A stretch of DNA of 64,000 nucleotides from Rhodococcus qingshengii JCM 15477. GTDB lineage: Bacteria; Actinomycetota; Actinomycetes; Mycobacteriales; Mycobacteriaceae. The notes below the pieces were generated by a model. It worked only from the letters and a program-made list of their open reading frames with translations, did no database searches and was not told the origin of the DNA. Of this stretch, positions 8,763-19,071 are shown one piece after another (positions within the stretch are counted from its first letter, which is position 1; the number at the start of each line of letters is the position of its first letter). The position numbers were made by a program, and so were the translations under genes. The stretch lies in NCBI RefSeq assembly GCF_023221595.1, contig NZ_CP096563.1, positions 1,718,501 through 1,782,500 on the forward strand, read 5' to 3'.

Positions 8763-9535
8763 CCGGAAATTCGGCGGGGACCCCGCTGGTGTTGCTGCAC
8801 GGCTGGGCTCAGTCCTCGCAGTGCTGGGGCGAGCAGGTCCTCGCGGACCTGGCTGCGGACTACCGCCTGATCGCTGTCGATCTGCGCGGCCACGGTTACT
8901 CCGATGCTCCCGAAACCGGATACGACGATTCCGCGAACTGGGCCGGCGACGTCGCGGCTGTTCTCGCGGCAGAAGGCGTCACCGAGAACGCGATCCTGCT
9001 CGGCTGGTCGTACGGCGGTCTGGTGATCTGCGATTACCTGGCAGCGCACGGCACCGGCGCGGTGGCGGGTGCGGTTCTGGTCGGGGCGATCACCAGCATC
9101 GGGCGCGGCGAAAAAGGTGGCAAGGTCGGCTCCGCGATGCGTAGCGCAGTTCCCGGCGCGATGTCCGAAGATCCCCGCGAGGCGATCCGTGCACTCGGCG
9201 CCTTCGGCAATGCTCTCACCGGCCCACCCGAGGGCAAGGGTGCAGCGTCGCAGGCCTTGTTCGGGTACAGCCTCTCGACGCGTCCGCGGGTGCGCGCAGC
9301 ACTGTTCAACCGTGCTGTCGGTCACGACGACTTGCTCCGCAACCTGGATATCCCCGTTCTCGTTCTGCACGGAACCGAGGACTCCGTCGTCGACGTGAGC
9401 GCAGGTAAGCACGCCGAGGAACTGATTCCCAAGTCCCAGGCGTCGTACTGGGAAGGCTGCAATCACGGCCCGTTCGTGGAGGATCCGACACGATTCGTGT
9501 CCGAAGTGCGAACCTTCATCTCGAGCCTCGGTTAG
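8708..9535 (+). CDS. Alpha/beta hydrolase
   Basis: 275 residues with a complete triad: nucleophile Ser101 in GWSYGG, Asp225 in HGTEDSVV and His253 in CNHGPF, plus the oxyanion region LLHGWAQSS. The start at 8708 lies inside the end of the MFS gene, giving an unusual 55-nt overlap. It is favoured because VSVDGTSIVYRVTG is the expected first strand pair of the fold. It is probably co-transcribed with the transporter. It could be an esterase, haloperoxidase-like or C-C hydrolase; no substrate cue. Confidence 0.85.
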   Translation: MSIREAVSVDGTSIVYRVTGNSAGTPLVLLHGWAQSSQCWGEQVLADLAADYRLIAVDLRGHGYSDAPETGYDDSANWAGDVAAVLAAEGVTENAILLGWSYGGLVICDYLAAHGTGAVAGAVLVGAITSIGRGEKGGKVGSAMRSAVPGAMSEDPREAIRALGAFGNALTGPPEGKGAASQALFGYSLSTRPRVRAALFNRAVGHDDLLRNLDIPVLVLHGTEDSVVDVSAGKHAEELIPKSQASYWEGCNHGPFVEDPTRFVSEVRTFISSLG

Positions 9536-9568
9536 AGTTCGCGCCCGGTGAGGGGGCAGTATGGAGTC

Positions 9569-10906
9569 GTGACGCCCATGCACATTTCGCGCCCTCGCCG
9601 GGTGGCCGTTCTCTCGGTCCACACCTCGCCATTGGCGCAACCCGGCACCGGTGACGCGGGTGGGATGAACGTCTACGTTCTGCAATCCGCCATTCAGCTC
9701 GCCAAACGTGGCGTCGAGGTGGAGATATTCACCCGCGCGACGTCCTCGGCCGACGCACCTGTGGTGGACGCCGCTCCCGGAGTGCGGGTTCGGAACATTG
9801 CTGCTGGTCCCTTCGAAGGGCTGGACAAGGCGGATCTGCCGACTCAACTGTGTGCCTTCGTCGCAGGAGTTCTGCGGGAGGAAGCGCGCCACGAGCCCGG
9901 GTACTACAGCCTGATTCACTCGCACTACTGGTTGTCCGGTCAGGTCGGCTGGCTGGCCCGCGACCGCTGGGGCGTGCCCCTCGTACACACCGCCCACACC
10001 CTCGCGGCGGTGAAGAATCTTTCGCTTGCCGAGGGAGACACCCCGGAGCCGGCAGCACGTCAGATCGGCGAGCAGCAAGTAGTCGCCGAGTCCGATCGCC
10101 TGGTCGCCAACACCACCGACGAAGCCAAGGCGCTGCACGAGTTGTACGGCGCAGATCCCACGCGTATCGACGTCGTGGCTCCCGGCGCCGATCTCACCCG
10201 CTACCGACCGGGCGATCGCGATTCCGCCCGCGCGTCGTTGGGGTTGGACCCGGGCGAGGTCGTCGTGACTTTCGTCGGCCGGATCCAACCTCTGAAAGCG
10301 CCGGACGTTCTGCTGCGTGCTGCCGCCGAAGTGATCAGCCGTCGCCCCGAGTTGCCGTTGCGCATCCTCGTCGTCGGCGGGCCGTCGGGAACTGGCCTCG
10401 CGCGGCCGGACGTGCTGATCGAACTGGCACGCTCACTCGGCATCACAGCGCAGGTGACGTTCTTGCCGCCGCAGGCTCCGGAGCGTCTCGCCGATGTCTA
10501 CCGTGCCTCGGATCTGGTTGCGGTGCCGAGCTATTCGGAGTCCTTCGGATTGGTCGCCATCGAAGCTCAAGCCTGCGGAACTCCCGTGATCGCCGCCGAC
10601 GTCGGCGGACTGGGAGTAGCCGTACGCAACGGGGAGACAGGCCTGCTGGTTCAAGGACACCGCACCGAAGACTGGGCCGGCGCCCTCGAATCCTTGGTGA
10701 CAGCACCGACGCGCTTGGCCGAACTCGCCGCGCAGGCACCGCGTCACGCCGAAAATTTCTCGTGGGAACACACCGCGGACGGTTTGCTCGAGAGCTATCG
10801 CAAAGCCGCAGTCAACTACAACAACGGAACCGGTCCCAGCGACTTCTCGCCCCGCCGTGCGCGGGGTCTGTGGCGTCTGCGCCGGACCGGGGGAGTGCGT
10901 ACATGA
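9569..10906 (+). CDS. mshA: D-inositol-3-phosphate glycosyltransferase MshA
   Basis: 445-residue GT4 glycosyltransferase, the first enzyme of mycothiol synthesis: it joins GlcNAc from UDP-GlcNAc to 1D-myo-inositol 3-phosphate. Visible are the N-terminal acceptor loop [37 protein letters not shown] and the nucleotide-sugar site [20 protein letters not shown]. Start choice is GTG at 9569 (AGGGGG upstream) or ATG at 9578. The downstream gene overlaps by ATGA, the same arrangement as the mycobacterial mshA-Rv0487 pair. The product supports the mycothiol redox buffer used in place of glutathione. Confidence 0.93.
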   Translation: MTPMHISRPRRVAVLSVHTSPLAQPGTGDAGGMNVYVLQSAIQLAKRGVEVEIFTRATSSADAPVVDAAPGVRVRNIAAGPFEGLDKADLPTQLCAFVAGVLREEARHEPGYYSLIHSHYWLSGQVGWLARDRWGVPLVHTAHTLAAVKNLSLAEGDTPEPAARQIGEQQVVAESDRLVANTTDEAKALHELYGADPTRIDVVAPGADLTRYRPGDRDSARASLGLDPGEVVVTFVGRIQPLKAPDVLLRAAAEVISRRPELPLRILVVGGPSGTGLARPDVLIELARSLGITAQVTFLPPQAPERLADVYRASDLVAVPSYSESFGLVAIEAQACGTPVIAADVGGLGVAVRNGETGLLVQGHRTEDWAGALESLVTAPTRLAELAAQAPRHAENFSWEHTADGLLESYRKAAVNYNNGTGPSDFSPRRARGLWRLRRTGGVRT

Positions 10907-11400
10907 GCAGCATTTCGGACACCATCGAGCAGGCCCTCACCGAGCGTGAACTCGACTTCACCAGAAAAGACGACGCGCATTTCATCGTCGAACTTCCCGG
11001 TGAACACAAACTCAAGACGTCGACTCTGCTCACCGTCGGCAATCACGGTGTGCGGGTCGAGGCCTTCGTGTGCCGCAAGGTGGACGAGAACTTCGAAGGC
11101 GTCTACAAGTTCCTGCTCAAGCGCAACCGCCGTCTGTACGGGGTGGCGTACACACTCGACAAGGTCGGGGACATCTACCTGGTCGGCAAGATCGCGGAGC
11201 ATGCCGTGACCGGCGATGAACTCGACCGAGTGCTCGGTCAGGTTCTCGAAGCCGCCGACGGCGATTTCAACGTCATCCTCGAACTCGGCTTCTCCTCGTC
11301 CATCAAGCGTGAGTGGGCGTGGCGGGTGTCGCGAGGTGAGTCGCTGGCGAATCTCGAACCGTTCAAGCACCTCATCGAGGAAGAGCCCGCGCAGAGCTGA
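10903..11400 (+). CDS. YbjN domain-containing protein
   Basis: 165-residue soluble protein of the YbjN (type III secretion chaperone-like) family, matching the gene that follows mshA in mycobacteria (Rv0487). Features are [35 protein letters not shown] and the conserved C-terminal [26 protein letters not shown] lies just before the ATG, which overlaps the mshA stop. The function is not established; conserved linkage suggests a role related to mycothiol or stress. Confidence 0.85.
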   Translation: MSSISDTIEQALTERELDFTRKDDAHFIVELPGEHKLKTSTLLTVGNHGVRVEAFVCRKVDENFEGVYKFLLKRNRRLYGVAYTLDKVGDIYLVGKIAEHAVTGDELDRVLGQVLEAADGDFNVILELGFSSSIKREWAWRVSRGESLANLEPFKHLIEEEPAQS

Positions 11401-11539
11401 TCGAGCGGGGTGAGACACATCGCGGATGTGTCACGTAAAGTGGCCTTTACTTGTGACTGTCGTCACGGAATAATACTGTTCCCGTGAGTCACAGTAAGTT
11501 GGTCACACCACCCCGCCGCGCAACTTTTCGAGGAGCACA
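11401..11539 (+). promoter_or_regulatory. Dyad-rich promoter region of the acyl-CoA synthetase
   Basis: 139 nt with three consecutive inverted repeats: GACACATC-GCG-GATGTGTC (11414-11432), GTAAAG-TGGC-CTTTAC (11435-11450) and TGTGA-CTGTCG-TCACG (11452-11467). The third resembles a CRP/GlxR site (TGTGA-N6-TCACA). TAATAC at 11471-11476 is a possible -10. The first dyad could also terminate the mshA operon, though no T-run follows. AGGAG at 11531 is the ribosome site of the next gene. Confidence 0.5.
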
Positions 11540-13141
11540 GTGAGCTTCAAGAGTCCGTTCCCCGACGTTGAAATCCCCAACCTCAGCGTCTACGACTTCC
11601 TGTTCGGAAACACCGACCCCGCAGACCTCGACAAGACGGCCTTCGTCGAGGGCAGTTCGGGCGCAGTCACCACATACGCTTCGCTGATCGCACAGATCAA
11701 CGGCGTTGCAGGCGCTCTCGCAGCGCGCGGACTCGCCGTCGGCGACGTGGTCGGGCTGCATTCGCCCAACGTCCCGGCCTTCGGTTCCGTCTTCCACGGC
11801 ATCCTTCGTGCCGGTGGCGTCGCGACCACGATCAACGCGCTCTACACCGCCGAGGACATCGCCAAGCAGCTCACCGATTCCAAGGCCAAGTTCCTCTTCA
11901 CCGTCTCGCCGCTCCTGCCGCAGGCAAAGGCCGCTGCTGATCAGGTCGGTATCCCCGCTGAGAACGTCTTCGTGCTCGACGGGGCCGAAGGCCACCTCTC
12001 GCTGCGAGATCTGCTCGGCGAGGGCGCAGCGGCGCCCGAGATCTCCTTCGACCCGGCCACCCAACTCGCGGTGCTGCCGTACTCCTCGGGCACCACCGGC
12101 CGACCCAAGGGGGTCATGCTCACCCATCGGAACCTCGTGGCCAACGTCTGCCAGATCATTCCGCGGATGGGCATCGAGACCGACGACAAGATTCTCGCGG
12201 TCCTGCCGTTCTTCCACATCTACGGCATGACTGTCCTGCTCAACGCTGCGCTCTACCGCCGCGCGAGCCTCATCACGATGCCGAAGTTCGATCTCGTCGA
12301 GTTCCTGCGGATCGTCGCCGAGCAGAAGTCGACGTACATCTTCGTCGCACCGCCCGTTGCCGTCGCGCTGGCCAAGCACCCGCTCGTCGACCAGTACGAC
12401 CTCTCGAGCGTGCACACCATCTTCTCCGGTGCGGCCCCGCTCGACGCGGCGCTCGGCAAGGCCGTCGCCGACCGGTTGAACTGCCACGTCCGCCAGGGCT
12501 ACGGCATGTCCGAGATGAGCCCGGTCTCGCACGCGATCCCGTTCGACCGCGACGACATCGCGCTCGACACCTGCGGTCCGACCATCGCCAACATGGAATG
12601 CAAGCTCGTCGACCCCGGAACGGGCGAAGAGGTCGCGTACCCGCCTCTCGGCTCGGACGGCGTCAGCGAGCCCGGCGAACTGTGGTGCAAGGGCCCGAAC
12701 ATCATGCTCGGCTACCTCGGCAACGACCAGGCCACCAAGGACACCCTCGACGACGACGGTTACCTGCACACCGGTGACATCGCGACCGTCGACGGCGACG
12801 GCGTCGTCAAGATCGTCGACCGCCTCAAGGAACTGATCAAGTACAAGGGCTACCAGGTTCCCCCGGCGGAACTCGAGGCCTTGCTGCTGACCCACCCGCA
12901 GATCGCCGACGCCGCAGTGATCGGCGTGCTCGACGCCGAGGGCGAAGAGGTTCCGAAGGCATTCGTGGTGCTCCAGGACGGCGCCGAGTTGACCGAAGCC
13001 GACGTGATCTCGTTCGTCGCCGAGCGCGTCTCGCCGCACAAGAAGGTTCGCCAGGTTTCGTTCATCAGCACCGTGCCGAAATCCGCGGCCGGAAAGATCC
13101 TCCGCAAGGATCTGCGAACTGCGGAAGTAGCCCCGAGCTGA
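11540..13141 (+). CDS. AMP-forming acyl-CoA synthetase (4-coumarate-CoA ligase type)
   Basis: 533-residue ANL-superfamily ligase that activates a carboxylic acid as acyl-AMP and then the CoA thioester. Motifs in order: the P-loop [13 protein letters not shown] near residue 180, [24 protein letters not shown], the TGD motif in [14 protein letters not shown], the hinge [17 protein letters not shown] and the catalytic lysine in [11 protein letters not shown]. The start is GTG at 11540, five bases after AGGAG. The overall pattern is like plant 4CL and actinobacterial FadD enzymes, so aromatic or medium-chain acids are likely substrates. It is transcribed from a dyad-rich promoter with a CRP-like site. 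Confidence 0.9.
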   Translation: MSFKSPFPDVEIPNLSVYDFLFGNTDPADLDKTAFVEGSSGAVTTYASLIAQINGVAGALAARGLAVGDVVGLHSPNVPAFGSVFHGILRAGGVATTINALYTAEDIAKQLTDSKAKFLFTVSPLLPQAKAAADQVGIPAENVFVLDGAEGHLSLRDLLGEGAAAPEISFDPATQLAVLPYSSGTTGRPKGVMLTHRNLVANVCQIIPRMGIETDDKILAVLPFFHIYGMTVLLNAALYRRASLITMPKFDLVEFLRIVAEQKSTYIFVAPPVAVALAKHPLVDQYDLSSVHTIFSGAAPLDAALGKAVADRLNCHVRQGYGMSEMSPVSHAIPFDRDDIALDTCGPTIANMECKLVDPGTGEEVAYPPLGSDGVSEPGELWCKGPNIMLGYLGNDQATKDTLDDDGYLHTGDIATVDGDGVVKIVDRLKELIKYKGYQVPPAELEALLLTHPQIADAAVIGVLDAEGEEVPKAFVVLQDGAELTEADVISFVAERVSPHKKVRQVSFISTVPKSAAGKILRKDLRTAEVAPS

Positions 13142-13196
13142 TTTCCGGACAGGGTTGATCAAGAAGGGTTCCGGTACTCGTGCCAGGATGAACGCC

Positions 13197-13943
13197 ATGA
13201 GTATCGGAACCCTGGTCCTGCTCCGCCACGGCGAGAGCGAATGGAATGCACTCAATCTGTTCACCGGCTGGGTGGACGTACACCTGACAGACAAGGGCAT
13301 GGCCGAGGGCAAGCGCGCCGGCGAACTGCTCGCCGAGCACAACCTGTTGCCCGACGTTCTCTACACGTCTCTGCTGCGCCGCGCGATCAGCACCGCAAAC
13401 CTCGCGCTCGACGCCGCCGATCGCCACTGGATCCCCGTGGTCCGCGACTGGCGCCTCAACGAGCGTCACTACGGCGCTCTGCAGGGCAAGAACAAGGCGC
13501 AGACCAAGGAAGAGTACGGAAACGAGCAGTTCATGCTCTGGCGTCGTAGCTACGACACCCCGCCGCCCGCCATCGAAGCCGGCAGCGAGTACAGCCAGGA
13601 CACCGATCCCCGGTACGCGAACCTCGACGAGGTTCCCTTGACCGAGTGCCTGCTCGACGTCGTCAAGCGTCTGATCCCGTACTGGGAGGACACCATCTCC
13701 CAGGAGCTGCTCGCCGGTCGGAACGTGCTGGTCACCGCGCACGGCAACTCGCTGCGTGCGTTGGTCAAGCACCTCGACGGCATCTCGGACGAGGACATCG
13801 CGGGCCTGAACATCCCGACCGGAATCCCGCTGCGTTACGACCTCGACGAGAACCTGAAGCCGCTCAATCCCGGCGGCACCTACCTGGATCCGGAGGCCGC
13901 AGCTGCCGGCGCCGCCGCGGTGGCGAATCAGGGCGGAAAGTAG
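13197..13943 (+). CDS. gpmA: 2,3-bisphosphoglycerate-dependent phosphoglycerate mutase
   Basis: 248-residue dPGM interconverting 3- and 2-phosphoglycerate in glycolysis. The phosphohistidine is His11 in [34 protein letters not shown] and [15 protein letters not shown] complete the site. The ATG at 13197 is preferred because AGGA ends 8 nt upstream. The order gpmA-senX3-regX3 matches M. tuberculosis gpm1 (Rv0489). A strong hairpin follows the stop. Confidence 0.95.
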   Translation: MSIGTLVLLRHGESEWNALNLFTGWVDVHLTDKGMAEGKRAGELLAEHNLLPDVLYTSLLRRAISTANLALDAADRHWIPVVRDWRLNERHYGALQGKNKAQTKEEYGNEQFMLWRRSYDTPPPAIEAGSEYSQDTDPRYANLDEVPLTECLLDVVKRLIPYWEDTISQELLAGRNVLVTAHGNSLRALVKHLDGISDEDIAGLNIPTGIPLRYDLDENLKPLNPGGTYLDPEAAAAGAAAVANQGGK

Positions 13944-13962
13944 CAACCCGATGATGTGCGTC

Positions 13963-13995
13963 GAGGCCCCCCGAACAGTGATTTCGGGGGGCCTC
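13963..13995 (+). terminator. Terminator hairpin after gpmA
   Basis: 13-bp perfect stem: GAGGCCCCCCGAA (13963-13975) pairs with TTCGGGGGGCCTC (13983-13995) around a 7-nt loop. No T-run follows, as is common in high-GC actinobacteria. It separates gpmA from senX3. Confidence 0.7.
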
Positions 13996-14105
13996 GGCCA
14001 ACAGCAGATGAACGACGAACCAACGCCGTCCACCTGGCGGATTACACGGGTGGGAACGTCCGAACCCGCCGTAACCGACTCTTCGCGCGAACGTACGATT
14101 GCGCC

Positions 14106-15341
14106 GTGAGTGTCGTGATTGCAGTGCTGCTGGTCGTGGTCGCCGGCTTGGTCGGCTACCTCGTCGGCGGGGTGCTGGTACCCAGGCTGTCGTCGCGCCA
14201 GAGTCAGCGCTCGGACGAACAGACCGGGCTCACGATGTCCCAGGTTCTCGACCTCATCGTGTTGGCTTCGGAAAGCGGTATCGCCGTCGTCGACGGTTTT
14301 CACGACGTCGTGCTCTTCAATCCTCGCGCCGAGGAACTCGGTCTCGTCAAGAATCGTCTGGTCGACGAGCGAGCTTGGCGGGCTGCTCAGGAAGTTCTGC
14401 GGACGGGTCAACCCGTCGAGGTCGATCTGACGGCGCAGACCGCTCAGCGGGGCCGCGACAAGATCGCGGTACGTGGCACGGCCCGGTTGCTCAGCAAGGA
14501 CGATCGCAACTTCGTGGTCCTGTTCGCCGACGACGATTCCGAGCAGGTCCGCATGGAGGCGACCCGACGCGATTTCGTCGCGAACGTCAGCCACGAACTC
14601 AAGACGCCGGTCGGTGCGATGAGCCTGCTCGCGGAGGCGCTGCTCGAGTCCGCTGACGACCCGGAATCGGTGCGCCACTTCGGCGAACGGGTGCTCGGTG
14701 AGTCGATTCGTCTGGGCAAGATGGTCACCGAGTTGATCGCACTCTCGCGTCTGCAAGGTGCCGAGAAGCTGCCGGATCTCGACGTGGTCGACGTCGACAC
14801 CGTGGTGTCCGAAGCACTGTCGAGGTCGAATCTGTCGGCCGAGGCCGCCGGGATCACGGTCACCACCGACCATCCGAGTGGGCTGGAAGTGCTCGGGGAT
14901 CAGACTCTCCTCGTCACGGCATTGTCCAACCTCATCGAGAACGCTATTGCGTACTCGCCCAAGGGTTCTCCGGTGTCCGTCAGTCGTTCGGTGCGCGGCG
15001 ACAATGTCGCGATCGCAGTCACCGACCGAGGAGAAGGCATCGCGAAAGCGGACCAGGAGCGAGTGTTCGAGAGATTCTTCCGCGTGGACAAGGCGCGGTC
15101 ACGGCAGACCGGTGGAACCGGTCTGGGGCTGGCGATCGTCAAACACGTCGCGGCCAATCACAACGGCTCCATCGAACTGTGGAGCAAACCGGGTACAGGG
15201 TCTACCTTCACGTTGCAGATACCGGCACACGTGGAGTCGGACGACGACATCGACTCTGACGACGCGGGAACCGCCGGTTCCACGCGGATCGGCAGACGAG
15301 AACAAGGCAGTAGAGAAAACGGCATGGAGGCCAAACGATGA
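14106..15341 (+). CDS. senX3: Sensor histidine kinase SenX3
   Basis: 411-residue membrane kinase of the phosphate-starvation system. It has one N-terminal transmembrane segment (about residues 3-24), a PAS-like domain (about 45-140), the H-box [10 protein letters not shown] with phospho-accepting His163, an N-box [11 protein letters not shown] and G-boxes DRGEGI and GGTGLGLAI. The acidic C-tail is a Rhodococcus-type extension. The start GTG at 14106 lacks a Shine-Dalgarno, while TACGAT at 14094-14099 sits 6 nt upstream, so the message is probably leaderless. The stop overlaps regX3 by ATGA; the intercistronic repeats known in M. tuberculosis are absent here. Confidence 0.95.
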   Translation: MSVVIAVLLVVVAGLVGYLVGGVLVPRLSSRQSQRSDEQTGLTMSQVLDLIVLASESGIAVVDGFHDVVLFNPRAEELGLVKNRLVDERAWRAAQEVLRTGQPVEVDLTAQTAQRGRDKIAVRGTARLLSKDDRNFVVLFADDDSEQVRMEATRRDFVANVSHELKTPVGAMSLLAEALLESADDPESVRHFGERVLGESIRLGKMVTELIALSRLQGAEKLPDLDVVDVDTVVSEALSRSNLSAEAAGITVTTDHPSGLEVLGDQTLLVTALSNLIENAIAYSPKGSPVSVSRSVRGDNVAIAVTDRGEGIAKADQERVFERFFRVDKARSRQTGGTGLGLAIVKHVAANHNGSIELWSKPGTGSTFTLQIPAHVESDDDIDSDDAGTAGSTRIGRREQGSRENGMEAKR

Positions 15342-16027
15342 CGAGTGTGCTGATCGTGGAGGACGAGGAGTCCTTGGCGGACCCGCTGGCGTTCCTGCTC
15401 CGCAAGGAGGGCTTCGAGACCACCATCGTCAACGACGGACCGTCGGCGTTGGCGGAATTCGATCGCTCCGGAGCGGACATCGTCCTGCTCGACCTCATGC
15501 TGCCCGGCATGAGTGGCACGGACGTCTGCAAGGCGCTGCGGTCGCGCTCCGGCGTTCCCGTCATCATGGTGACGGCGCGTGACAGTGAGATCGACAAGGT
15601 TGTCGGCCTGGAACTCGGTGCGGACGACTATGTGACCAAACCGTATTCGGCGCGCGAGCTGATCGCTCGCATCCGTGCGGTGCTGCGCCGCGGGGTGGAG
15701 AACGAGGCGGACCTCGCCTCCGACAACGGGGTGCTCGAGGCCGGACCGGTACGGATGGACGTCGAGCGCCACGTCGTGCAGGTCGCGGGTAACCCGGTGA
15801 CGTTGCCGCTCAAGGAGTTCGACCTCCTCGAGTACCTGCTCCGCAACTCCGGTCGGGTGCTGACCCGCGGACAGTTGATCGACCGCGTCTGGGGCGCCGA
15901 CTACGTCGGTGACACCAAAACCCTTGACGTACACGTGAAGCGGTTGCGTTCGAAGATCGAATCGGATCCGGCCAAGCCGGAACATCTGGTCACGGTCCGT
16001 GGGTTGGGTTACAAGCTCGAAGCGTGA
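15338..16027 (+). CDS. regX3: Response regulator RegX3
   Basis: 229-residue OmpR/PhoB-family regulator. The receiver domain has the acidic pocket VEDEE and phospho-accepting Asp52 in [10 protein letters not shown], with Thr and Lys at MVTARD and TKPYSARE. The C-terminal winged helix covers about residues 130-229. It is phosphorylated by SenX3 and controls phosphate-starvation and some respiration genes in mycobacteria. It is coupled to senX3 by an ATGA overlap and followed by a long palindromic terminator. Confidence 0.96.
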   Translation: MTSVLIVEDEESLADPLAFLLRKEGFETTIVNDGPSALAEFDRSGADIVLLDLMLPGMSGTDVCKALRSRSGVPVIMVTARDSEIDKVVGLELGADDYVTKPYSARELIARIRAVLRRGVENEADLASDNGVLEAGPVRMDVERHVVQVAGNPVTLPLKEFDLLEYLLRNSGRVLTRGQLIDRVWGADYVGDTKTLDVHVKRLRSKIESDPAKPEHLVTVRGLGYKLEA

Positions 16028-16069
16028 TCGAACCTCGTCGAGAAGAAATGTCGAGGAGGAAATGTCGAG

Positions 16070-16113
16070 AAGAATTCAGCCGCTCACACGATCGTGTGAG
16101 CGGCTGAATTCTT
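16070..16113 (+). terminator. Terminator: perfect 44-bp palindrome
   Basis: The sequence from 16070 to 16113 is its own reverse complement, centred on CACGATCGTG, and runs into TTTTT on the plus strand. It lies between regX3 and the convergent gene at 16129. Only two A residues flank it on the left, so it is best as a plus-strand terminator. Just upstream, a short element (GTCGAGRAGRAAT) recurs three times at about 16037-16075. Confidence 0.85.
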
Positions 16114-16128
16114 TTTGTTCAGGCTGAG

Positions 16129-16947
16129 TCAGCCCTGAGCTTTGTTCTGAGCGATCGTGGTCGCCGGATGGACTGCGATGAGGCCGAGGCCCGCGCGACG
16201 CCTGCAGAGGCGAGCCAGCTCGTCGTACGCGCGCTTTCCGAGAAGCTCCGTCAACTCGGGCCCGTAGGACTGCCAGACCTGCCGCTCCCCGACATGAGCG
16301 TCGGGGGAGCCGGAGCAGTACCAGGCGAGGTCGTCGCCGCCCTCACCCCAGCCTCGGCGGTCGTACTCGGTGATCGTGGTCTTGAGGATCTGGACGCCGT
16401 CCGGCCGGTCGACCCAGTCCTGGGTGCGGCGGATCGGTAGCTGCCAGCACACGTCCGGCTTCACCTCGAGCGGCTCGATGCCCTTCTTGAGCGCCATGGA
16501 ATGCAGAGCGCAGCCCTCGCCTCCGGCAAAACCCGGCCGGTTGAGGAAGATGCACGCTCCTTTGTAGCGGCGGGTGCGCAGCGCGGGCTCGTCCTCGAGG
16601 TCGTCTTCTTCGACGTAGCCCTTCTTGCCGAGACCCTTTTCCATGAACTGCCAGTCTTCGGCTGTGAGCATTTTCACTGACGCATCGAGCTTGTCCTGAT
16701 CTTCCTGATCGGAGAGGAAAGCGCCGTGCGAGCAGCAACCGTCGTCCGGGCGGTCTCCGATGATGCCCTGACACGCCGGCGTGCCGAACACGCAGGTCCA
16801 ATGCGAGAGCAACCACGTCATATCAGCGGAAATGAGGTGTTCGGAGTTATCCGGATCGACAAATTCGACCCATTCGCGCGGGAAATCGAGATCGACCTCG
16901 GGGCTCGGAGTCATCTTGTGGGACCGGTCTGGGTTACCTGCTGTCAC
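16129..16947 (-). CDS. Conserved actinobacterial cysteine-rich protein (Rv0495c-like)
   Basis: 272 residues with scattered conserved cysteines ([52 protein letters not shown]), a pattern suited to binding iron or zinc, similar in spirit to YkgJ-type cysteine-cluster proteins. It occupies the position of Rv0495c in M. tuberculosis, between regX3 and the Ppx gene, and is transcribed away from the latter. The start is GTG at 16947 or ATG at 16914; neither has a strong ribosome site. The function is unknown. Confidence 0.8.
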   Translation of the reverse strand: MTAGNPDRSHKMTPSPEVDLDFPREWVEFVDPDNSEHLISADMTWLLSHWTCVFGTPACQGIIGDRPDDGCCSHGAFLSDQEDQDKLDASVKMLTAEDWQFMEKGLGKKGYVEEDDLEDEPALRTRRYKGACIFLNRPGFAGGEGCALHSMALKKGIEPLEVKPDVCWQLPIRRTQDWVDRPDGVQILKTTITEYDRRGWGEGGDDLAWYCSGSPDAHVGERQVWQSYGPELTELLGKRAYDELARLCRRRAGLGLIAVHPATTIAQNKAQG

Positions 16948-16980
16948 AAGGGCCGACCGTAGACCCAGTAACGTGGCGAT

Positions 16981-17931
16981 GTGCGACTAGGGGTACTCGA
17001 CGTCGGAAGCAATACCGTCCATCTATTGGTTGTGGACGCCCATCGGGGCGGCCACCCAACACCCATGAGCTCGACCAAGTCCACGTTGAGGCTGGCAGAA
17101 AACACTGACGACCGCGGCGATATCACCACGTCAGGAGCCGATCGGTTGGTCTCGACGGTTTCCGAATTCGCCGGTATCGCCAAGACGTCCGGGTGCGAGG
17201 AAATGATGGCTTTTGCCACTTCCGCGGTCCGTGACGCCAACAATTCCGAAGCCGTACTCGCCCGCGTCCGCGCCGAGACCGGAGTCAACCTCGAGGTTCT
17301 GTCCGGGGTCGACGAAGCCCGCTTGACCTTTCTGGCCGTGCGCCGCTGGTACGGCTGGAGCGCCGGACGCATCCTGAACCTGGACATCGGCGGCGGCTCG
17401 CTCGAACTCACCGCAGGTGGTGACGAGGATCCGGACGTCGCCTTCTCACTGCAACTCGGTGCCGGACGGTTGACGCGCGACTGGCTACAGGCTGATCCGC
17501 CGGGCAAGCGCCGGGTCGCTGTATTGCGCGACTGGCTGGACGCGGAGTTGGTCGGACCAGCCAAGGAACTGCGCGCCGCCGGCGACTGGGACCGCACGGT
17601 CGGGACTTCGAAGACCTTCCGATCGTTGGCTCGGCTCACCGGCGCGGCCCCTTCTGCCGCAGGCCCCCGGGCAAAACGGACCCTGACTTCCAGCGGACTC
17701 AGGCAACTCATAGCCTTCATATCCAGGATGACGGCAGCGGACCGTGCAGAATTGGAAGGAGTGAGCTCGGATCGGTCACAGCAGATTGTGGCCGGCGCGC
17801 TCATCGCAGAGGCAACCATGCGGGCGCTCGGAGTGGACGAACTGGAAATTTGTCCCTGGGCACTGCGTGAGGGTCTGATTCTGCGAAAGCTCGACACAGA
17901 AATGGGCGGTGAATTGGTGGTGAGTGCTTGA
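16981..17931 (+). CDS. Ppx/GppA-family phosphatase (Rv0496-like)
   Basis: 316-residue exopolyphosphatase/guanosine pentaphosphate phosphatase domain of the ASKHA fold. Phosphate loops are [11 protein letters not shown] at the N-terminus and [13 protein letters not shown] near residue 140, with [10 protein letters not shown] between them. This short form lacks the C-terminal HD domain of E. coli Ppx, as do the mycobacterial paralogues. It acts on polyphosphate or pppGpp, which fits its place beside the phosphate-responsive senX3-regX3 pair. Starts with GTG at 16981; its stop shares one base with the next ATG. Confidence 0.9.
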   Translation: MRLGVLDVGSNTVHLLVVDAHRGGHPTPMSSTKSTLRLAENTDDRGDITTSGADRLVSTVSEFAGIAKTSGCEEMMAFATSAVRDANNSEAVLARVRAETGVNLEVLSGVDEARLTFLAVRRWYGWSAGRILNLDIGGGSLELTAGGDEDPDVAFSLQLGAGRLTRDWLQADPPGKRRVAVLRDWLDAELVGPAKELRAAGDWDRTVGTSKTFRSLARLTGAAPSAAGPRAKRTLTSSGLRQLIAFISRMTAADRAELEGVSSDRSQQIVAGALIAEATMRALGVDELEICPWALREGLILRKLDTEMGGELVVSA

Positions 17932-19064
17932 TGACCGAGGACAGTCAGCAGATTTCCGTAGCGGAACTGCTCAAGCGGAACGGTCAGAGCGTCGAATCCC
18001 GAGGTGGACGACGCCGGCGCGGCGTAGCCGGTGGCATCTCCGTCGCCGAACTGACGGGTGAGATCCCGATCGTTCGCCAGTCGGGATCGCGCGCGGCCGC
18101 CGAGCCCGAGTCCGACGAACCAGCAGCCCAGCCTGAAGCCGCTGCGCCGGAAACCGCTGCGCCGGAGAACTCTGCACCTTCAGCGCCGGCCGAGGCTGTC
18201 GCGGAAACCGCCAAGTCAGTCGAACCGGCACCGAAGGTTCCCGCCGATCGCACCGCAGCCTTCGCCGTCTCGTTCGACGACGACGATGACGATGACGAGC
18301 CGCAGGCACCCAAGGGTGAGTCGAAGCCGGTTGCTGCGCCGCCGGTCACCACTCCGAAGCCGACTTCCACACGTTCGCCGGGACAGACCTCGAAGTCCTC
18401 GCCCGGGCAGTGGGTGAGCCGGGCACCGCTCAACTCCTCGTCACCGACGCAGGTAACGCAGGAACCAGCCCTGCTGTCGGGTCAGACCCTGGCGGGCGAC
18501 CTGATGCGTCAGGAGCGCGCCGCAACGCAGTCGCCGTCGTTGCGTCCGCCGATCCTGCCGCCGCGTGTCCCCACTCCCGTCGCCAAGGCACCTGCACAGA
18601 CCGCTCCCGCTCCGGCCGCGCCGGAAGAGAGCACCGAACTGATCGACAAGATTGCAGACGCGGATGCCGGCGAGGCCGAATCCACCGCCGTGGTCGATCT
18701 GGTCAAGGCGCCGGCTGTCGATGACGGTGCAAAAAAGACCAGTGCCGCCGCGGAGTCCGATGTCGAAGCCGAACCGGCAGCGGAAGAGGCAGGCGAGCGT
18801 AACTCGATCCGTGAATGGGCAGTGCTTGCCGGTCAGGTGGTTGTTGCACTGATCGTCGGCGGCGCGATGTTCAAGGGCTTCGAGAAGCTGTGGGACATGC
18901 TGCCGTGGGTGGCGTTGGTGCTCGCGCTGATCGTGATCGTCGGCCTGGTTGCTGTCGTGCGGGTTCTGCGGAAGACGGACGACATCACGAGTTTCGTGAT
19001 CGCGGTGGTCGTCGGCATGATCGTGACGCTCGGTCCACTGGCGTTCTTGTTGACCTCGGGTTGA
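17931..19064 (+). CDS. Ala/Pro-rich membrane protein (Rv0497-like)
   Basis: 377 residues. The N-terminus (SVAELLKRNG, then GGISVAELTGEIPIV) carries two short repeats of an SVAELL-like motif. A long low-complexity Ala/Pro/Glu region follows, with an aspartate run (DDDDDDDE) around residue 120. Three or so transmembrane segments fill the last 100 residues (VLAGQVVVALIVGGAMF, LPWVALVLALIVIVGLV, FVIAVVVGMIVTLGPLAFLL). The large N-terminal part is probably cytosolic. Position and architecture match Rv0497. No function is assigned. TGATG overlap with the Ppx gene indicates coupling. Confidence 0.82.
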   Translation: MTEDSQQISVAELLKRNGQSVESRGGRRRRGVAGGISVAELTGEIPIVRQSGSRAAAEPESDEPAAQPEAAAPETAAPENSAPSAPAEAVAETAKSVEPAPKVPADRTAAFAVSFDDDDDDDEPQAPKGESKPVAAPPVTTPKPTSTRSPGQTSKSSPGQWVSRAPLNSSSPTQVTQEPALLSGQTLAGDLMRQERAATQSPSLRPPILPPRVPTPVAKAPAQTAPAPAAPEESTELIDKIADADAGEAESTAVVDLVKAPAVDDGAKKTSAAAESDVEAEPAAEEAGERNSIREWAVLAGQVVVALIVGGAMFKGFEKLWDMLPWVALVLALIVIVGLVAVVRVLRKTDDITSFVIAVVVGMIVTLGPLAFLLTSG

Positions 19065-19071
19065 TCGGACG

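Noticed and set aside
11451..11468. Second Rex operator before the acyl-CoA synthetase
   Set aside because: TTGTGACTGTCGTCACGG keeps only part of the consensus; the inner AA/TT and the final CACAA are missing. A CRP-like site fits better.
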